Shown here in pieces: positions 32,838-43,309 of a stretch of DNA of 64,000 nucleotides. Where the stretch lies: the NCBI GenBank assembly GCA_009192285.1, contig CM018603.1:6445613-6509612 (forward strand), in the 5' to 3' direction. The DNA is from Morchella semilibera. Taxonomy: Eukaryota > Ascomycota > Pezizomycetes > Pezizales > Morchellaceae. Position numbers and translations under genes: made by a program. Under the pieces are notes generated by a model. That model was given only the letters and a program-made list of their open reading frames with translations, was not told the origin of the DNA and made no database searches. Position 1 is the stretch's first letter, and each line of letters starts with the position of its first letter.

Positions 32838-32961
32838 TGGCCCCGCACTTGGGGTACGAGACACCTCCATCTTCACCCTCACCCATATCCACTATAGTTA
32901 CTCTAGCTTGTTATCACCAATCAATAAAAGCCCCCGCCGTAACATAATCACTTCACTCATA

Positions 32962-34110
32962 ATGGCCCCCAAGATCTTTGCGTAAGCCTTCCCAATTCCA
33001 CCAATCCGCACCCAATTCATCGTTAACACCCCTCCTAGCACTGGAGCCTCTGGCTACATTGGAGGTGCCGCTCTTGATGCTATCATCAATGCCCACCCCG
33101 ACTACGAAATCACCGCTCTTGTACGCAGCCCGCAGAAAGCCGCATCCCTAGTTGCCAAATACCCCAACCTCAAGACTGTCAATGGCGACCTCGACTCAGG
33201 ATCCGTCATCGAATCTGAGACTGAGAAGGCCGACATCATCCTACACTTTGCTGACTGCGACCATGTCCCCGCTGCCAAATCCATCTCTGCCGGTCTGAAG
33301 AAGAAGAGCACCCCTGTCTTCCTTATCCACACGTCCGGCTCTGCAATCCTGCCAGATATTAGCAAGGGCGGGTTTGGGCAGACGGTGGACGAGAAGATCT
33401 ACGACGATATTGAATCTATCAAGGAGATCACATCGTTCCCGATCGAGGGACATGTGCACAGGGATGTTGACACTATCATCCTGGAAGCCAATTCGGATAA
33501 TGTCAAGACGGCGATTGTGTGCCCACCCACAATCTATGGTGTGGGTGCTGGCACAGCGGGGAACACCCGCTCGAACCAGGTCCCGGGGCTTACTAAGTTC
33601 ACCCTACAGCGTGGTGAAACATTCCAGGTGAACGCGGGGAAGAGTTATTGGAACAATGTGCACATCGACGACTTGTCGCAACTTTACCTCCTCCTCACAG
33701 AAGACGCCGCCGCAGGCGGTAAGAAGGCTACTTGGGGCAACGAGGGTTATTACTTTGCCGAGAACGGAGAACATGTTTGTGGCCCCCACTTCCCCACATT
33801 TTACAGATCGTATAGCGCTAACCTCGGATAGCTCTGGGGGGATTTGGCGAAGAAGATTGCCGAAAAGGCCAAGTTCAAGGGATACATCAAGAATGACGGT
33901 GTCGCCTCGCTGAATGATGATGAGATCAAAACGATCCATCCGTTCGGATGTGTTATTTGGGGAACTAACTCACGAGGAAGGGCTTCAAGGGCGAGGAAGG
34001 TCTTGGGATGGGCACCAAAAGGTGCGCCGCTGGAAGAGACACTGGATGACCTGATTGATTCTGAGGCAAAGTCATTGGGATTGACTGCTTCTGGACAGGC
34101 CGTCGTTTAG
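32962..34110 (+). CDS. NAD(P)-binding atypical short-chain dehydrogenase/epimerase
   Basis: Three exons: 32962-32981 (20 nt, encoding MAPKIFA), 33039-33774 and 33832-34110, for 344 residues. The first intron (57 nt, GTAAGC...CCTAG) joins MAPKIFA to TGASGYIGGAALDAI, the glycine-rich Rossmann loop. The second intron (57 nt, GTTTGT...GATAG, branch GCTAAC) restores GEHLWGDLAKKIAEK; without it the frame stops. Other family landmarks are EITALVRSPQKA, VNGDLDSGSV, FLIHTSGSAILPD, VCPPTIYGVGAGT and VHIDDLSQLYLLL, then an ARKVLGWAPKGAPLEETL tail as in fungal extended SDR/NmrA-like proteins. It probably reduces or epimerises a small carbonyl substrate with NAD(P)H in the cytosol. The substrate cannot be told, and no biosynthetic genes adjoin it. 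Confidence 0.9.
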
Positions 34111-35453
34111 AAGCGTGGAAATAGGAATAGCTAGTGTTGAATAAACAAATGTGAATTGATCTTCACTGATAACCCTAGCCATTAAAAATCGATAACGGGA
34201 CAATGCAATGCTCTATTCTACCATTAATTAAGTTCCATTGTGACCTATAGAAATAAAAACGGCGGCTTCGGGTACAATATGTACTTTAGTATCTTTCCAG
34301 CCTGATATACGCGCAGTATAATGCGTAAGCTATGTTCTGTAGCTATAGAAAGCCCCCGCGGCTTAAGTCTAAAACCGATGATCTGATAGAGTGCGATGCG
34401 TTACTCATTGTTAGGGTAACTAAGAACCCGAACTCTCAGAAAGAACCTCCCTCTACCGACCACCAGTAGCTAGTGGCAATCCAACCATCACATTCTATAC
34501 TTACCAGAACTAAGCCAATCATAGGGCGCCCGGTAATATTTGGAAATAAAGAACCTATACATGAACGCCATATATACAACTCGCCCACGAGTCCAAAAAC
34601 CAAATTCGAGCAAGAAGCCTGAGGGCACTTCTGGGTGGTACATGGTGGATCAGCAGCGACTCCATAGGTGGATCCTATGTGTGTAAATTTACTTCAACCC
34701 CCTCTACCCCTACAATGGAGGTAGATCAGGAGGTTCATAGGCAATCACTCGTCATTGCCCCCCCACCCCACAAGCTAGATAAACTTACAGGAGCTGATGG
34801 GTCGCATGTTCTAGGTGTATATTCCTCGACCTCTTCGTAGCTTCAAGCGTCGGATCTTGTAAAGCTTCTGGTTGGTACATAGGTATATATAGTAAGCATT
34901 GATGTGCTCAAGCGAAAGATCACACCCATAAGGTGTTTTTAAACCACCGCCGCCAAAGCTTTAAACAGCCAAAGACGGGCTGCCCTGGCTTTACTCGGTG
35001 TGATAGCGATAGCGGGCCTCTTGGGGACTGAACACTGTGGTCTGTGAACGTAATTCTTCAGAGTAAAGTGCAGAAGACGGTATTCTAATTCTGTGATATT
35101 TAGTTTTGGTTGACTCTCATCAGCTGGACCATCCGGCTCTCGAAGCGGATCTTTTTACTATGTACAATAACAACGTAACCCCGGAACCCGAGTGACTTGT
35201 CATGAACACCATACCTACTATCAAAAAAGCCCCACCGGCCAAAGTGGAGTCATACCCTAGATTGTAATCGGGGTCCGGAATGGGCCGGGGCGGAACTAAC
35301 ACGTTAGGCAGGTAGATAGATAACTTACTAGGTTTTACTCACATCCACCCCCTCCACCCCTCCTTCCCCCACCAGTGCACCGTCGCAACCTTAAAAAGGG
35401 CCACACACCCCCTCCCTGGCCGAACACTCAAGACCGTCAGCAGAAGAAACACC
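34111..35453. other. Intergenic region upstream of the GNAT gene
   Basis: No gene can be supported. Just before the GNAT start (about 60 bases upstream, near 35389) is a CTTAAAAAGG stretch that may serve as a TATA element. Confidence 0.5.
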
Positions 35454-35990
35454 ATGACCGAAATAACGATCATTGGCCCTAAGCGCGGCGACAAGAGCAC
35501 CCTCTTTGACGACGCCATGAAGGTCCGTCTCCCCGTCTTCGTCGACGAACAGAACGTACCTGCCGAGAACGAGCGCGACGACGATGACCTACGCTCCCTG
35601 CACTGGGTCGCCTATGAGGGGACCACCCCCGTCGCCACCATCCGCGTGGTGCCGCCGCACGAGCACCGTGGATACATAAAGCTAGGGCGCATGGCGACAC
35701 TGAAGGAGTATCGTGGGCGAGGCGTGGGAAGGCTGCTGGTCGAGACGGCGGTCGAGTATGCAAGGGCGAATCCGGCGGAGATGGGGCCGATTGGGAGCGA
35801 TGGGGGACCGGTGGATGGGGACTGGGATGGGAGATGTTTGGTGCATGGACAGACGACGGTGAGTAGGTGGTGGGCGGCGAGGGGGTTTGTGGTGGATGAG
35901 GGGATGGGAGAGTGGGTGGAGGAGGGGATTATGCATGTGGGGATGTGGATGACGGTGGTAGAAAAGGTGCCACCGACGTTGGCTCAGTAG
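35454..35990 (+). CDS. GNAT-family N-acetyltransferase
   Basis: Single-exon gene of 178 residues. The GCN5-related fold is clear. There is an N-terminal MKVRLPVFVDEQNVPAENE helix-strand, then LHWVAYEGTTPVATIRVVPP. Motif A follows (YIKLGRMATLKEYRGRGVG, RLLVETAVEYA), where RGRGVG is the acetyl-CoA pyrophosphate-binding Q/RxxGxG/A element. The C-terminal part has LVHGQTTVSRWWAARGFVV, as in YjcF-like enzymes. It transfers acetyl from acetyl-CoA to an amine; the substrate is unknown. The coding sequence is GC-rich, which is why a long open frame (antisense, 35682-36134) appears opposite it. Confidence 0.88.
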   Translation: MTEITIIGPKRGDKSTLFDDAMKVRLPVFVDEQNVPAENERDDDDLRSLHWVAYEGTTPVATIRVVPPHEHRGYIKLGRMATLKEYRGRGVGRLLVETAVEYARANPAEMGPIGSDGGPVDGDWDGRCLVHGQTTVSRWWAARGFVVDEGMGEWVEEGIMHVGMWMTVVEKVPPTLAQ

Positions 35991-37115
35991 AGATAGAGGA
36001 ATGATAGAAGGGATGTTATTATTACGATGGTGATAAATATGAGAGGCATTATGTAGATTTCCTTCATCACATAGCCAGCTAGAGGCTACCAACACCCTAG
36101 GCGGAGAGAGAGGCCCAATTGCAAATAAGGTCATCGTTCAATATCGAATCCAATTCGTAGATCTGAGTGTAGCAACCGTAGGTATTTATATATTCATGAC
36201 TGAGTACTAGACGATTACTGGCCATCCCCTGCATCTATCTGGAGGTTTTGGACTGGTTTACATGCAGGTAAGATCGAGTTAATTTCTCCCTTGCAATTGG
36301 TATCGACTTCTACATAGCTAGGGCAAAAATTAGTTTTCCTGTCAGTTGAGGCTCGTGGAGGCTCTGACGGGATCGACCCGCTACCCACCACCAACTAGAA
36401 TGAGTACATGTAACCTGCACGTTACTGTCCAGAAACACTTAGACAGTGACAACAGACATGTTTGACATAAACAACACCCAATTCTAGCTCATCATGTCGT
36501 GTAAACATTCTATTGATACCAACGCACAGTGTGTACTTTAGCAATCCGTGATCAGATGTGTACGATAGTAATTCTTCAGATTGATGATATGACGAGCTAG
36601 TGCCAAGAAAGCGCGCTCACTCCCAGTTTATAAATTTATCCCCCATTTGGATTGATCAAGCAAGGATGCAGTCTGTGCAGTCTGTCGGCTATTCCGTATT
36701 TATTATGAATCCACACGCTAAATTATTCAACGACAGTCCAGTCGCGCGGATCGCGACTTCCTTCCTTCCTGGCCCTTTCCTCTCACCCCTACATAATTCT
36801 ATCTATCACCACCACCACCACCACCACCACCACCACCACCACCACCACCACCACCACCCATCATCAACCATCAATCATCAATCATCACAACACACACTCT
36901 CTTTCCACATCTCCACATCTCTCGTTACAGACCCCCAAACTCCCTGAGTCAGTGTCCACATATTAATCTTCTCACAATCACAAGCCTCAATTCGCGTGTG
37001 TGTTTCTCCTAAAATCAGTCCCCCACCACACCACCACCACCCACCACCACCCCCCTCCCCCCACCACACCACAAAGCTATCTCTCCCCCCCCCCACATAC
37101 ACGCCCCGAAACCCA
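35991..37115. other. Intergenic region and leader with (CAC)n tract
   Basis: It holds the promoter and long C-rich leader of the gene starting at 37116. TACATGTA is at 36405-36412. A (CAC)n microsatellite at 36807-36858 makes an apparent poly-His open frame that I do not consider coding. Confidence 0.5.
36807..36858. repeat. (CAC)n microsatellite, about 17 units
   Basis: An uninterrupted CAC triplet run in the presumed leader of the downstream gene. It is expected to vary in length between strains. Confidence 0.9.
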
Positions 37116-39788
37116 ATGGCGTCATCATCAATCTTCTACAACACCCCCTCGGGGACTTCACGAATGCACAACTTTGGGCAAGATGAGATCGATTACGGCT
37201 TCCAGCCAAACTGGGCCACCATCCCCGTGCAAGCAGCCTTCGACACGTCCCCCGGCACTAGCGCTTACCGCGACCAGCTGCTGGGAACAACACGGAAGCC
37301 AATATGGCAGGAGGCGGAGGAGAAGGAGCGGGAGCGCATATTGTTCCAGCAGCAGCTGGAGATGACGCCCACTGAGAGCTTTGCACTAGCGACGATGGCG
37401 ACGGCGTTTCATGCGACGAGCGGCGTGGCGAGGATCGTAGGCACGACATTTGTATATGCCGGGAAGGTCCTGTGGGCTGTTGGCGATGGCGTGAAGAATA
37501 TCATTGCGAGGAGGATGGGTGAAGCGGGGTTGACACCGATGGAGAGGAAGATTAGGATGAAGGCAAAGAAGAAGCCGGTCGTTAGGAAGAGAGTCAAAAA
37601 TAAGGTGTTTGATAGTGATAGCGAGACTGCGGAGGATGATAATGAGGAGGGGGAATCGGAAGAGGAATCAGATACAGGGACAACTGGGATGCAAAGTATG
37701 CTGGCTATGCCGCCACATATGGTTGGAGCTACTCCGTATGTTAATTTGATTCTGTTTTTGAAGGTTGACACTAATTGTGTTCTGTAGGAGAATTGTTCGC
37801 AAGCAGCGACGCACTATCCGTCATCCAGCACAAGCGCCAAAGTTTTCTTCACCTGCAGCTAAAACAAACCGCCGAAAAATGCCAAATACGCCCGCCCTCA
37901 AGCGTAAAGTTAGATTTGAAGACGACTCCAACACTCCCGCTGGTGCCCGTGCAAATGCCGCTCCTAATACCCCGGCGTTTGTATTCAATACCCCCAAAGA
38001 AAAGAAGAAACAGATGACCAAGGAAGACGAATTCAAGATGAACTTCAGAAAAGATGAATTTCAGCCATGGGTTGACTACCTCCACAAGTTTGGATGGTCA
38101 CGTGGGGCTTTTAGGGCTGCTTTGGCCAATTATGAGCTCCCCACAAATATTATTAGCCAGTTGTACGATATGCGCGATACCAACCCAAAGGCTTGGAAAA
38201 CGCTTATCGAAGCCCATAGCAACGAAGGATTTGTTGAGAGACTTAGGATGTCTGTTCCTGCTCTTGTGTACCCCGAGCCTGTTGATTGGGAGGCCTTGAG
38301 TGCCAAGGGCGGCCCAAAGGTTTCCTCTGAGAGCCGTCTGCAGCAGAAGGACGGGAAGTGCGTGCTCTGCAGAGGCATGTCATGGGCCGGAAGGGTTTAT
38401 ACAAGAGAGATTGCCGAAGGAGAAGATGTGCCATGTTTGAGTCATCACAAATCTGTTATTCCATATACCCAAGCAGAACTTAGAGAAATCACAGCTACAA
38501 ACAGCGACCCAGTATTTAGAAGGTGGTGTCAGGAATCACGCTGGGATTGGCTTTTCAATGAACCACCAGCTAGTGGTCTTAAAGAAGACGGAACACCCTG
38601 GACAATTCCTAATGATGACCCAAGACTTCGCCATATTGCCCGTCTCGGTGATCCCGAGAATCTTGAACATCCCACCGAAGCCATGAGGATGTTAATCTTT
38701 ACCACCCTACAGGAGAAGTACACCGCCCAAGATCTGACCGCCAAAAGGTTTATCGACGGCATCGAATCTACAGGCAATGTCGTCCTCACCGAAAAACTCA
38801 AGAAAATGGACCTCGAACGCAAGCGCCGGCAGGTTGAACAAAGATGGCTCTGCGTACGCCAAGTCAAAGTGGTGGTCAAAGAAAAAGAAAGCATCCTCCG
38901 TCACGGCCGCAAGCGTACCGCCGCCGACGCCGACGCTGACGGCGACGAAAACAATGCCAAGAAGATCCGCAGCGGCGCCGCCCCCGTCTTCCGCAAGATT
39001 GCCAGCGCCCGCAAACCATCCATGAAGGCCCCTGCTACTGCTACTACTAACACTAACATCACTAACACTATGACTAACACTATTAACAACCCCATCTTCT
39101 TTAACAAGCCCACATTTACCATCCCCGCCCCATTTGACCCCGTCGAAATCAAGAAGATCAGGCTCATCCCCCCTGTCCCAGAGAAACTAACCGACCCCGA
39201 TATCCTCTTTAAGCGCCGCTACGAACAGGCTACGCGCTTCTCACCGAAGCCGCAAAGGACAAAGACCGTCAGCTTCAGCGCGTCGACTGCCGCCCCACCT
39301 GACGAGTCCGAGGAGGAGCTCTCGAAGGAGGAGCTGGAGGCAATTGCGTACAACGAGGAATGCGCGCGCCAGGAACGCCTCAAGCAGCTGCGCCTCGAGG
39401 AGGAGGAGCTCTGTAGAAAGGAGCGCGAGGAAGAAGCCGAGAGGCTAAAGAACAACAGCAAAGAAAACGGTAAAGATTCATCCCGTGATGGCGTCATACC
39501 CTTTGGATCTGGAGAGACACTACTAGTTGTAATAGCACCAATAATCATAGCAATTCTGATAATTTGAACAGCAGCGGAGGGCAGGGCTACCACCAACACC
39601 ACCACCACTACCACGGGCGGACTGGAATTCAAATCCGGAACGCGACTCGGCTCGCGCGCTGGCGTATGGAGATGAAGCTGCTGGAGCGGGCGCAGCTCGA
39701 TCGCCGTGTCGGGCTGGTGAAGCGCCTGCTGGCGGCGAAGGAGTGGAGGCGACGGAGAGATCTGGAGGAGCGCTGGAGTAAAAGCTGA
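37116..39788 (+). CDS. Large unknown nuclear-looking fungal protein
   Basis: I do not recognise a family. Exons: 37116-37735, 37788-39469 and probably 39580-39788, for 836 residues. The first intron (52 nt, GTATGT...CTGTAG) is clear. I infer the second (110 nt, GTAAAG...GCGGAG). Without it the frame runs to a stop at 39565-39567 and ends in an odd hydrophobic tail that is probably translated intron. Features in order: MASSSIFYNTPSGTSRMHNF; a small-residue helix (ATMATAFHATSGVARIVG) at about 90-130; a basic KAKKKPVVRKRVKNKVF followed by an acidic serine tract; NTPALKRKVRFEDD; a globular core (DEFQPWVDYLHKFGWSRGAF, GKCVLCRGMSWAGRVY, VPCLSHHKSVIPYTQAEL, RRWCQESRWDWLFNEPPA); and a charged Glu/Arg coiled coil, continued in exon 3 by ARWRMEMKLLERAQLDRRVG. 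The Cys-x2-Cys...Cys-x2-His-His set could bind zinc. Confidence 0.68.
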
Positions 39789-39790
39789 AA

Positions 39791-40597
39791 GTGAGGCAGC
39801 AGCAGAGGCGGGGGAAAGAGGAGGAGGGGAAGGGGAAAGGAAAGGAGAAGGAAAAGGCGGTAGACCAGGAGGTGGACACCCGCCAACAAACTGTGAATAA
39901 TAGGCCGGAAATTCAATATAATCAACATGTTATCAATCACTCCCACTCTCACTCCCAGAGCACGGCTGGCGTGGCCGCTGGTCTCGCTGGTACTGGTACT
40001 AATGATAGGGCAAATACTAAAACTAACGGGGATGAGGGAGAGGGCGCTAAGGGTGCTGCCGGCGCCGCCAGTGTGATCATTGGCGGTGGGGATCTCTACA
40101 CAGGTAACAACCCACACCCCACCCCCACCCACAACCGACCAATGATACTAACACAGCCTCTAGCACCAACCCCATCACCACCAACCATTCCATCCCCCCC
40201 ACGGACCCAAAGCCCGCCCCCAGCACCACCCCCAGCACCACCCCCAGCACCCCCACCAGCGCCACCACCAACATCTCCTCGGAAGACAGCACGCCCTATC
40301 ACTCCCCCTTCACCCACCTCAGAGCTCGACCAGAGGATTCAAGCCTATCGAGTCAGGAAGGCTGCAGCTTCTCTCCACCGCAGGAATAGGACGCCTTCGC
40401 CCACCGGGTCCTCCAATGCCTCATCGCCAGCGTTACCACCACTGCCGAGACATGCGAAGGCGAGGTGGCAGGGGGGGAGGGTGGCGTATGATGAGGATGA
40501 GGATGAAGATGAGGATGAGGATGGGGATGCGGATGCGGATGGGGATGGGGATGAGGATGAGGATGGGATGGAGGTGGAGGTGGAGATGCAGGGGTAA
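39791..40597 (+). CDS. Low-complexity open frame, possible extra exon(s) of the upstream gene
   Basis: The frame is open for 268 codons but begins with GTG, not ATG, two bases after the preceding stop. It holds a Lys/Glu-rich start, a His/Ser patch, an (APPP)n tract at about 40209-40265, a more protein-like SELDQRIQAYRVRKAAASLH, and a GAT/GAG-encoded Asp/Glu tail at 40487-40590. A strong intron signal (GTAACA...TACTAACACAG, 40103-40155) lies inside it but would change frame. I think it is either a 3' extension of the gene before it with unresolved splicing, or untranslated low-complexity sequence. Confidence 0.3.
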   Translation: MRQQQRRGKEEEGKGKGKEKEKAVDQEVDTRQQTVNNRPEIQYNQHVINHSHSHSQSTAGVAAGLAGTGTNDRANTKTNGDEGEGAKGAAGAASVIIGGGDLYTGNNPHPTPTHNRPMILTQPLAPTPSPPTIPSPPRTQSPPPAPPPAPPPAPPPAPPPTSPRKTARPITPPSPTSELDQRIQAYRVRKAAASLHRRNRTPSPTGSSNASSPALPPLPRHAKARWQGGRVAYDEDEDEDEDEDGDADADGDGDEDEDGMEVEVEMQG

Positions 40598-42533
40598 GGC
40601 AGCGGGTGAGGAGGGTGGAGGGAGTGTCGAGTGCCAGGGCGTTTTTGGAGGCGTTTTTGGAGAGGGAGGGGCTGGGGTTATAGTCCTTTGTGTTGTGTCT
40701 TTTGTTTTCCTGATAGTTTTTCCCCCCATAGTCTTAGGAATATATCTCCCTCTTTTTTTTCCATTACTATTCTTACTACTCTTTTTGTGGATATTTTTGT
40801 TCACTATTATTATTATTTTCGATCATTGTTTCTGAGTATTGGTTTGTGGATATTTTTATTCTTGTAGCCTTTTTTATCTTTTTTCGTTTTTCTTTTTGGT
40901 ATACTTAGGGGTAATATTATCATCGGTTTCCACCCACAGCACCTACAGTCGACCCTCAACAGTGATACCACACCCACTTAGTTAGGTGATGCTCTCGCTA
41001 TAAAAGATAGCAATCAGCGGTCCCTTAAGCCAGTCCCTCGACCATAACCCGTGCAACCGTCAATGATCGCTGGCCCACCGCTATCATTGACACCTGCATC
41101 TAATCAGCCACAATCTTATCTCTTGGCAGCAGCACCTAATTTGCACTTTGCAGCTTTCTGGCTCGCTTGGCAGGGCCCCATTCGCCGACAAGACGGGGGG
41201 GAGATGATGATGATGGTGATGTGATGATGGCATGGCAGTCCGTGAGAGGGCCGACCCACCAGGAGGCGTGGGTTTCAGATCAAGCAGGCGGTAGAGCTAC
41301 TCTAAAGTGTGTAAGGTAAACGTGAGGTGACATCTTGGGTAGAGTGCTTAGTTTTTCCTCAATGTGGTTGGTGCGGTGGCCATGATTCATGAGAGACCTG
41401 TTCCTACATACTGTGCTAGGAGGAGGGAGGGAGATACGGACCGCTCGCTCGCTCGCTCGTTCGTCCGTTCGCAAGCGGTGCTATCAGAAGAGAAATCCCC
41501 CCACCTTGTCAGCTGCGGGGACATTTCATACATACATACATGGTACCTACATAACATACATGGTACCCCCAAGCCTAAGACAAGACAAGACGAGAATATT
41601 GTATTGTACAACCAAGGGCCATCATTCGTCCCAAGCTTGAGAATTTGGCTGTCGGCCCGGTTGCTGTGTCTGTCTTGGGATATGGCGACTGAGACGGACC
41701 TCAAGCAGTAGTGGCAAATCGTTCCATGATGAAACGAATCTCGTTTACTGCTTTCTGCTGGCCATGCATGCACGCACGCACGGGGGAGGGGGGAGTCGTC
41801 GGTACCGTCGAGCTGAGCAGCTCCTACGTAGACTAGGTAAAATTAAGTAGATAGAGTATAGTGTAATTAACCCCAACCTTAATCTCCACAACCCCCCCTT
41901 CCCAATCTTTAGCTATACTTACATGTACCCATGGGTGGAGGTAGATGCCCCTTCGCCACCCAGGCTCCTACAAGGCAATAAGGAATGATCACTTCAGAAT
42001 TAAGGCCCGGGTTAACACTCCGCACCGCGCTCGGTTATCCCACACACACACATACTCTACCGTGGTTAGTTACCGGCGGCGTGCATAGCTACAGCACTCG
42101 TATCAACACCGACCGACCGGCCGGCCGTTTTGTCGTCATAGGCTCAGATATCTATAGGTATAGGGACGGCACACCGCATCCGGCGCGTGAGACTCGAGTG
42201 AGAGGGGAGGAGAGGAATGTGGTTATGAGGTAGGTAAGTAGGGCCCGCCCCCATCTATTGCGTGAGGTCCAGGTTTGTTGTTGTGGCTTGTGGAGTGGGG
42301 GATTGGATTGTGTATGCACGTCTATGGCACAGACTGGCTGACACCCCCCCCCCGATCAACTTAATTATACTTACCAACCTTAGACATACTCACCAGGCTG
42401 GCTGGACTTGTGATACATGTACTTACTAACTACTACATACATAACTTTACAGCCCTCGTGAGTAAGACAAAATTACTTGGATTAAGCATCGTCTAAGAAT
42501 ATTTTGGTATGTATGTACCATGTACCCTAGTAC
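40598..42533. other. Intergenic region
   Basis: No gene can be supported. It contains T-rich sequence after 40680, GCTCGCTCGCTCGTTCG-like short repeats near 41440-41465, and TACATGTA at 41920-41927 and 42414-42421. Confidence 0.5.
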
Positions 42534-43309
42534 TCAATATAATGATGATAATAATGTCGTATTAAATATGCAGAGAGCCACAAAAAAACAAAGGAAAAGA
42601 AAATGGTTGTCCAAAACGAGAAGCCGTAGACAGAAAAAAGAAAAACCCCTTGTAAAAAAGAACGCCCATATATCCCAAAACTCCAGAAAAGAAAAAAGGA
42701 AAAAATACAAAAAGATATCCCCCCTGCCAAATGTTGCTATGGCTTCACATACGAGCCCTTGTGCTGAGTATCTACGGCTCCCCTCCCCCCCGGGCCGGAA
42801 TAGTATACCTGGGTCATGTCCGAATCGTATTTCCCATCCATCAGTTTCGCGTTTTTCCGGGCGCGCGGCGGCCACATATTCTGAGCTAAACGTGCTAGCA
42901 GTTGTCTGACCGCTCTGCATCGCTGCCAACTTCAATCGTCGCTTCTTTGCCTTTTTGTTGCGGTATGTGAGGATGGAGAGGATGATTATGACGACAAGGA
43001 CGAATGCTCCGATGGCAATGCCGATTAGACGGCCTATGTTGTCGGTGCTATATTATAGGGGTATATGTATTAACAAATTTGTAATTGTAGAGAGAGTGAT
43101 GGAAAAACAGAAGTACTGTTAGCAACTTACAATGATTGACTATCAGTCTGGTTAGTTGTGCTGCTAACAGCAGCAGCGCCGCCGACACCTCTGGCCGGTG
43201 CTGGGCTTCGTGCCAGTAGTAACGAACGTAGTGGCAACGCATCCGCTGGCGCCAAAAACCCAAGAAACACTCCCAATAGGCCTGCCATTCGAGTGCATCT
43301 ATAATCCAT
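42534..43309 (-). CDS. Small single-pass membrane protein
   Basis: Two exons are clear: 43309-43131, then from 43047 leftwards, separated by an 83-nt intron (GTAAGT...ATATAG). The protein starts MDYRCTRMAGLLGVFLGFLA (a signal peptide with cleavage near APADA). A short Ala/Ser/Thr lumenal segment with NQT follows. Next is a strong transmembrane helix (IGIAIGAFVLVVIIILSIL) with the basic stop-transfer KKAKKRRLK, then a cytosolic tail (SGQTTASTFSSEYVAA...WEIRFGHDPG). This is a type I topology. The 3' end is uncertain: a donor lies after GHDP (GTATAC at about 42810) and another at GTATGT, and the frame beyond is hydrophobic and T-rich like untranslated sequence before it stops at 42534. I do not recognise a family. 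Confidence 0.6.

Larger units (their letters stand above)
31322..32961. other. Intergenic region with a 39-nt poly(T) run
   Basis: No gene is supported. It contains a long T run at 31962-32000, TACATGTA at 31815-31822 and, near its right end, the TATA box of the dehydrogenase gene. Confidence 0.5.

Noticed and set aside
36600-36947. 115-codon ORF with a poly-His run
   Set aside because: The His run is a (CAC)n microsatellite in the leader of the next gene; the rest lacks any pattern.
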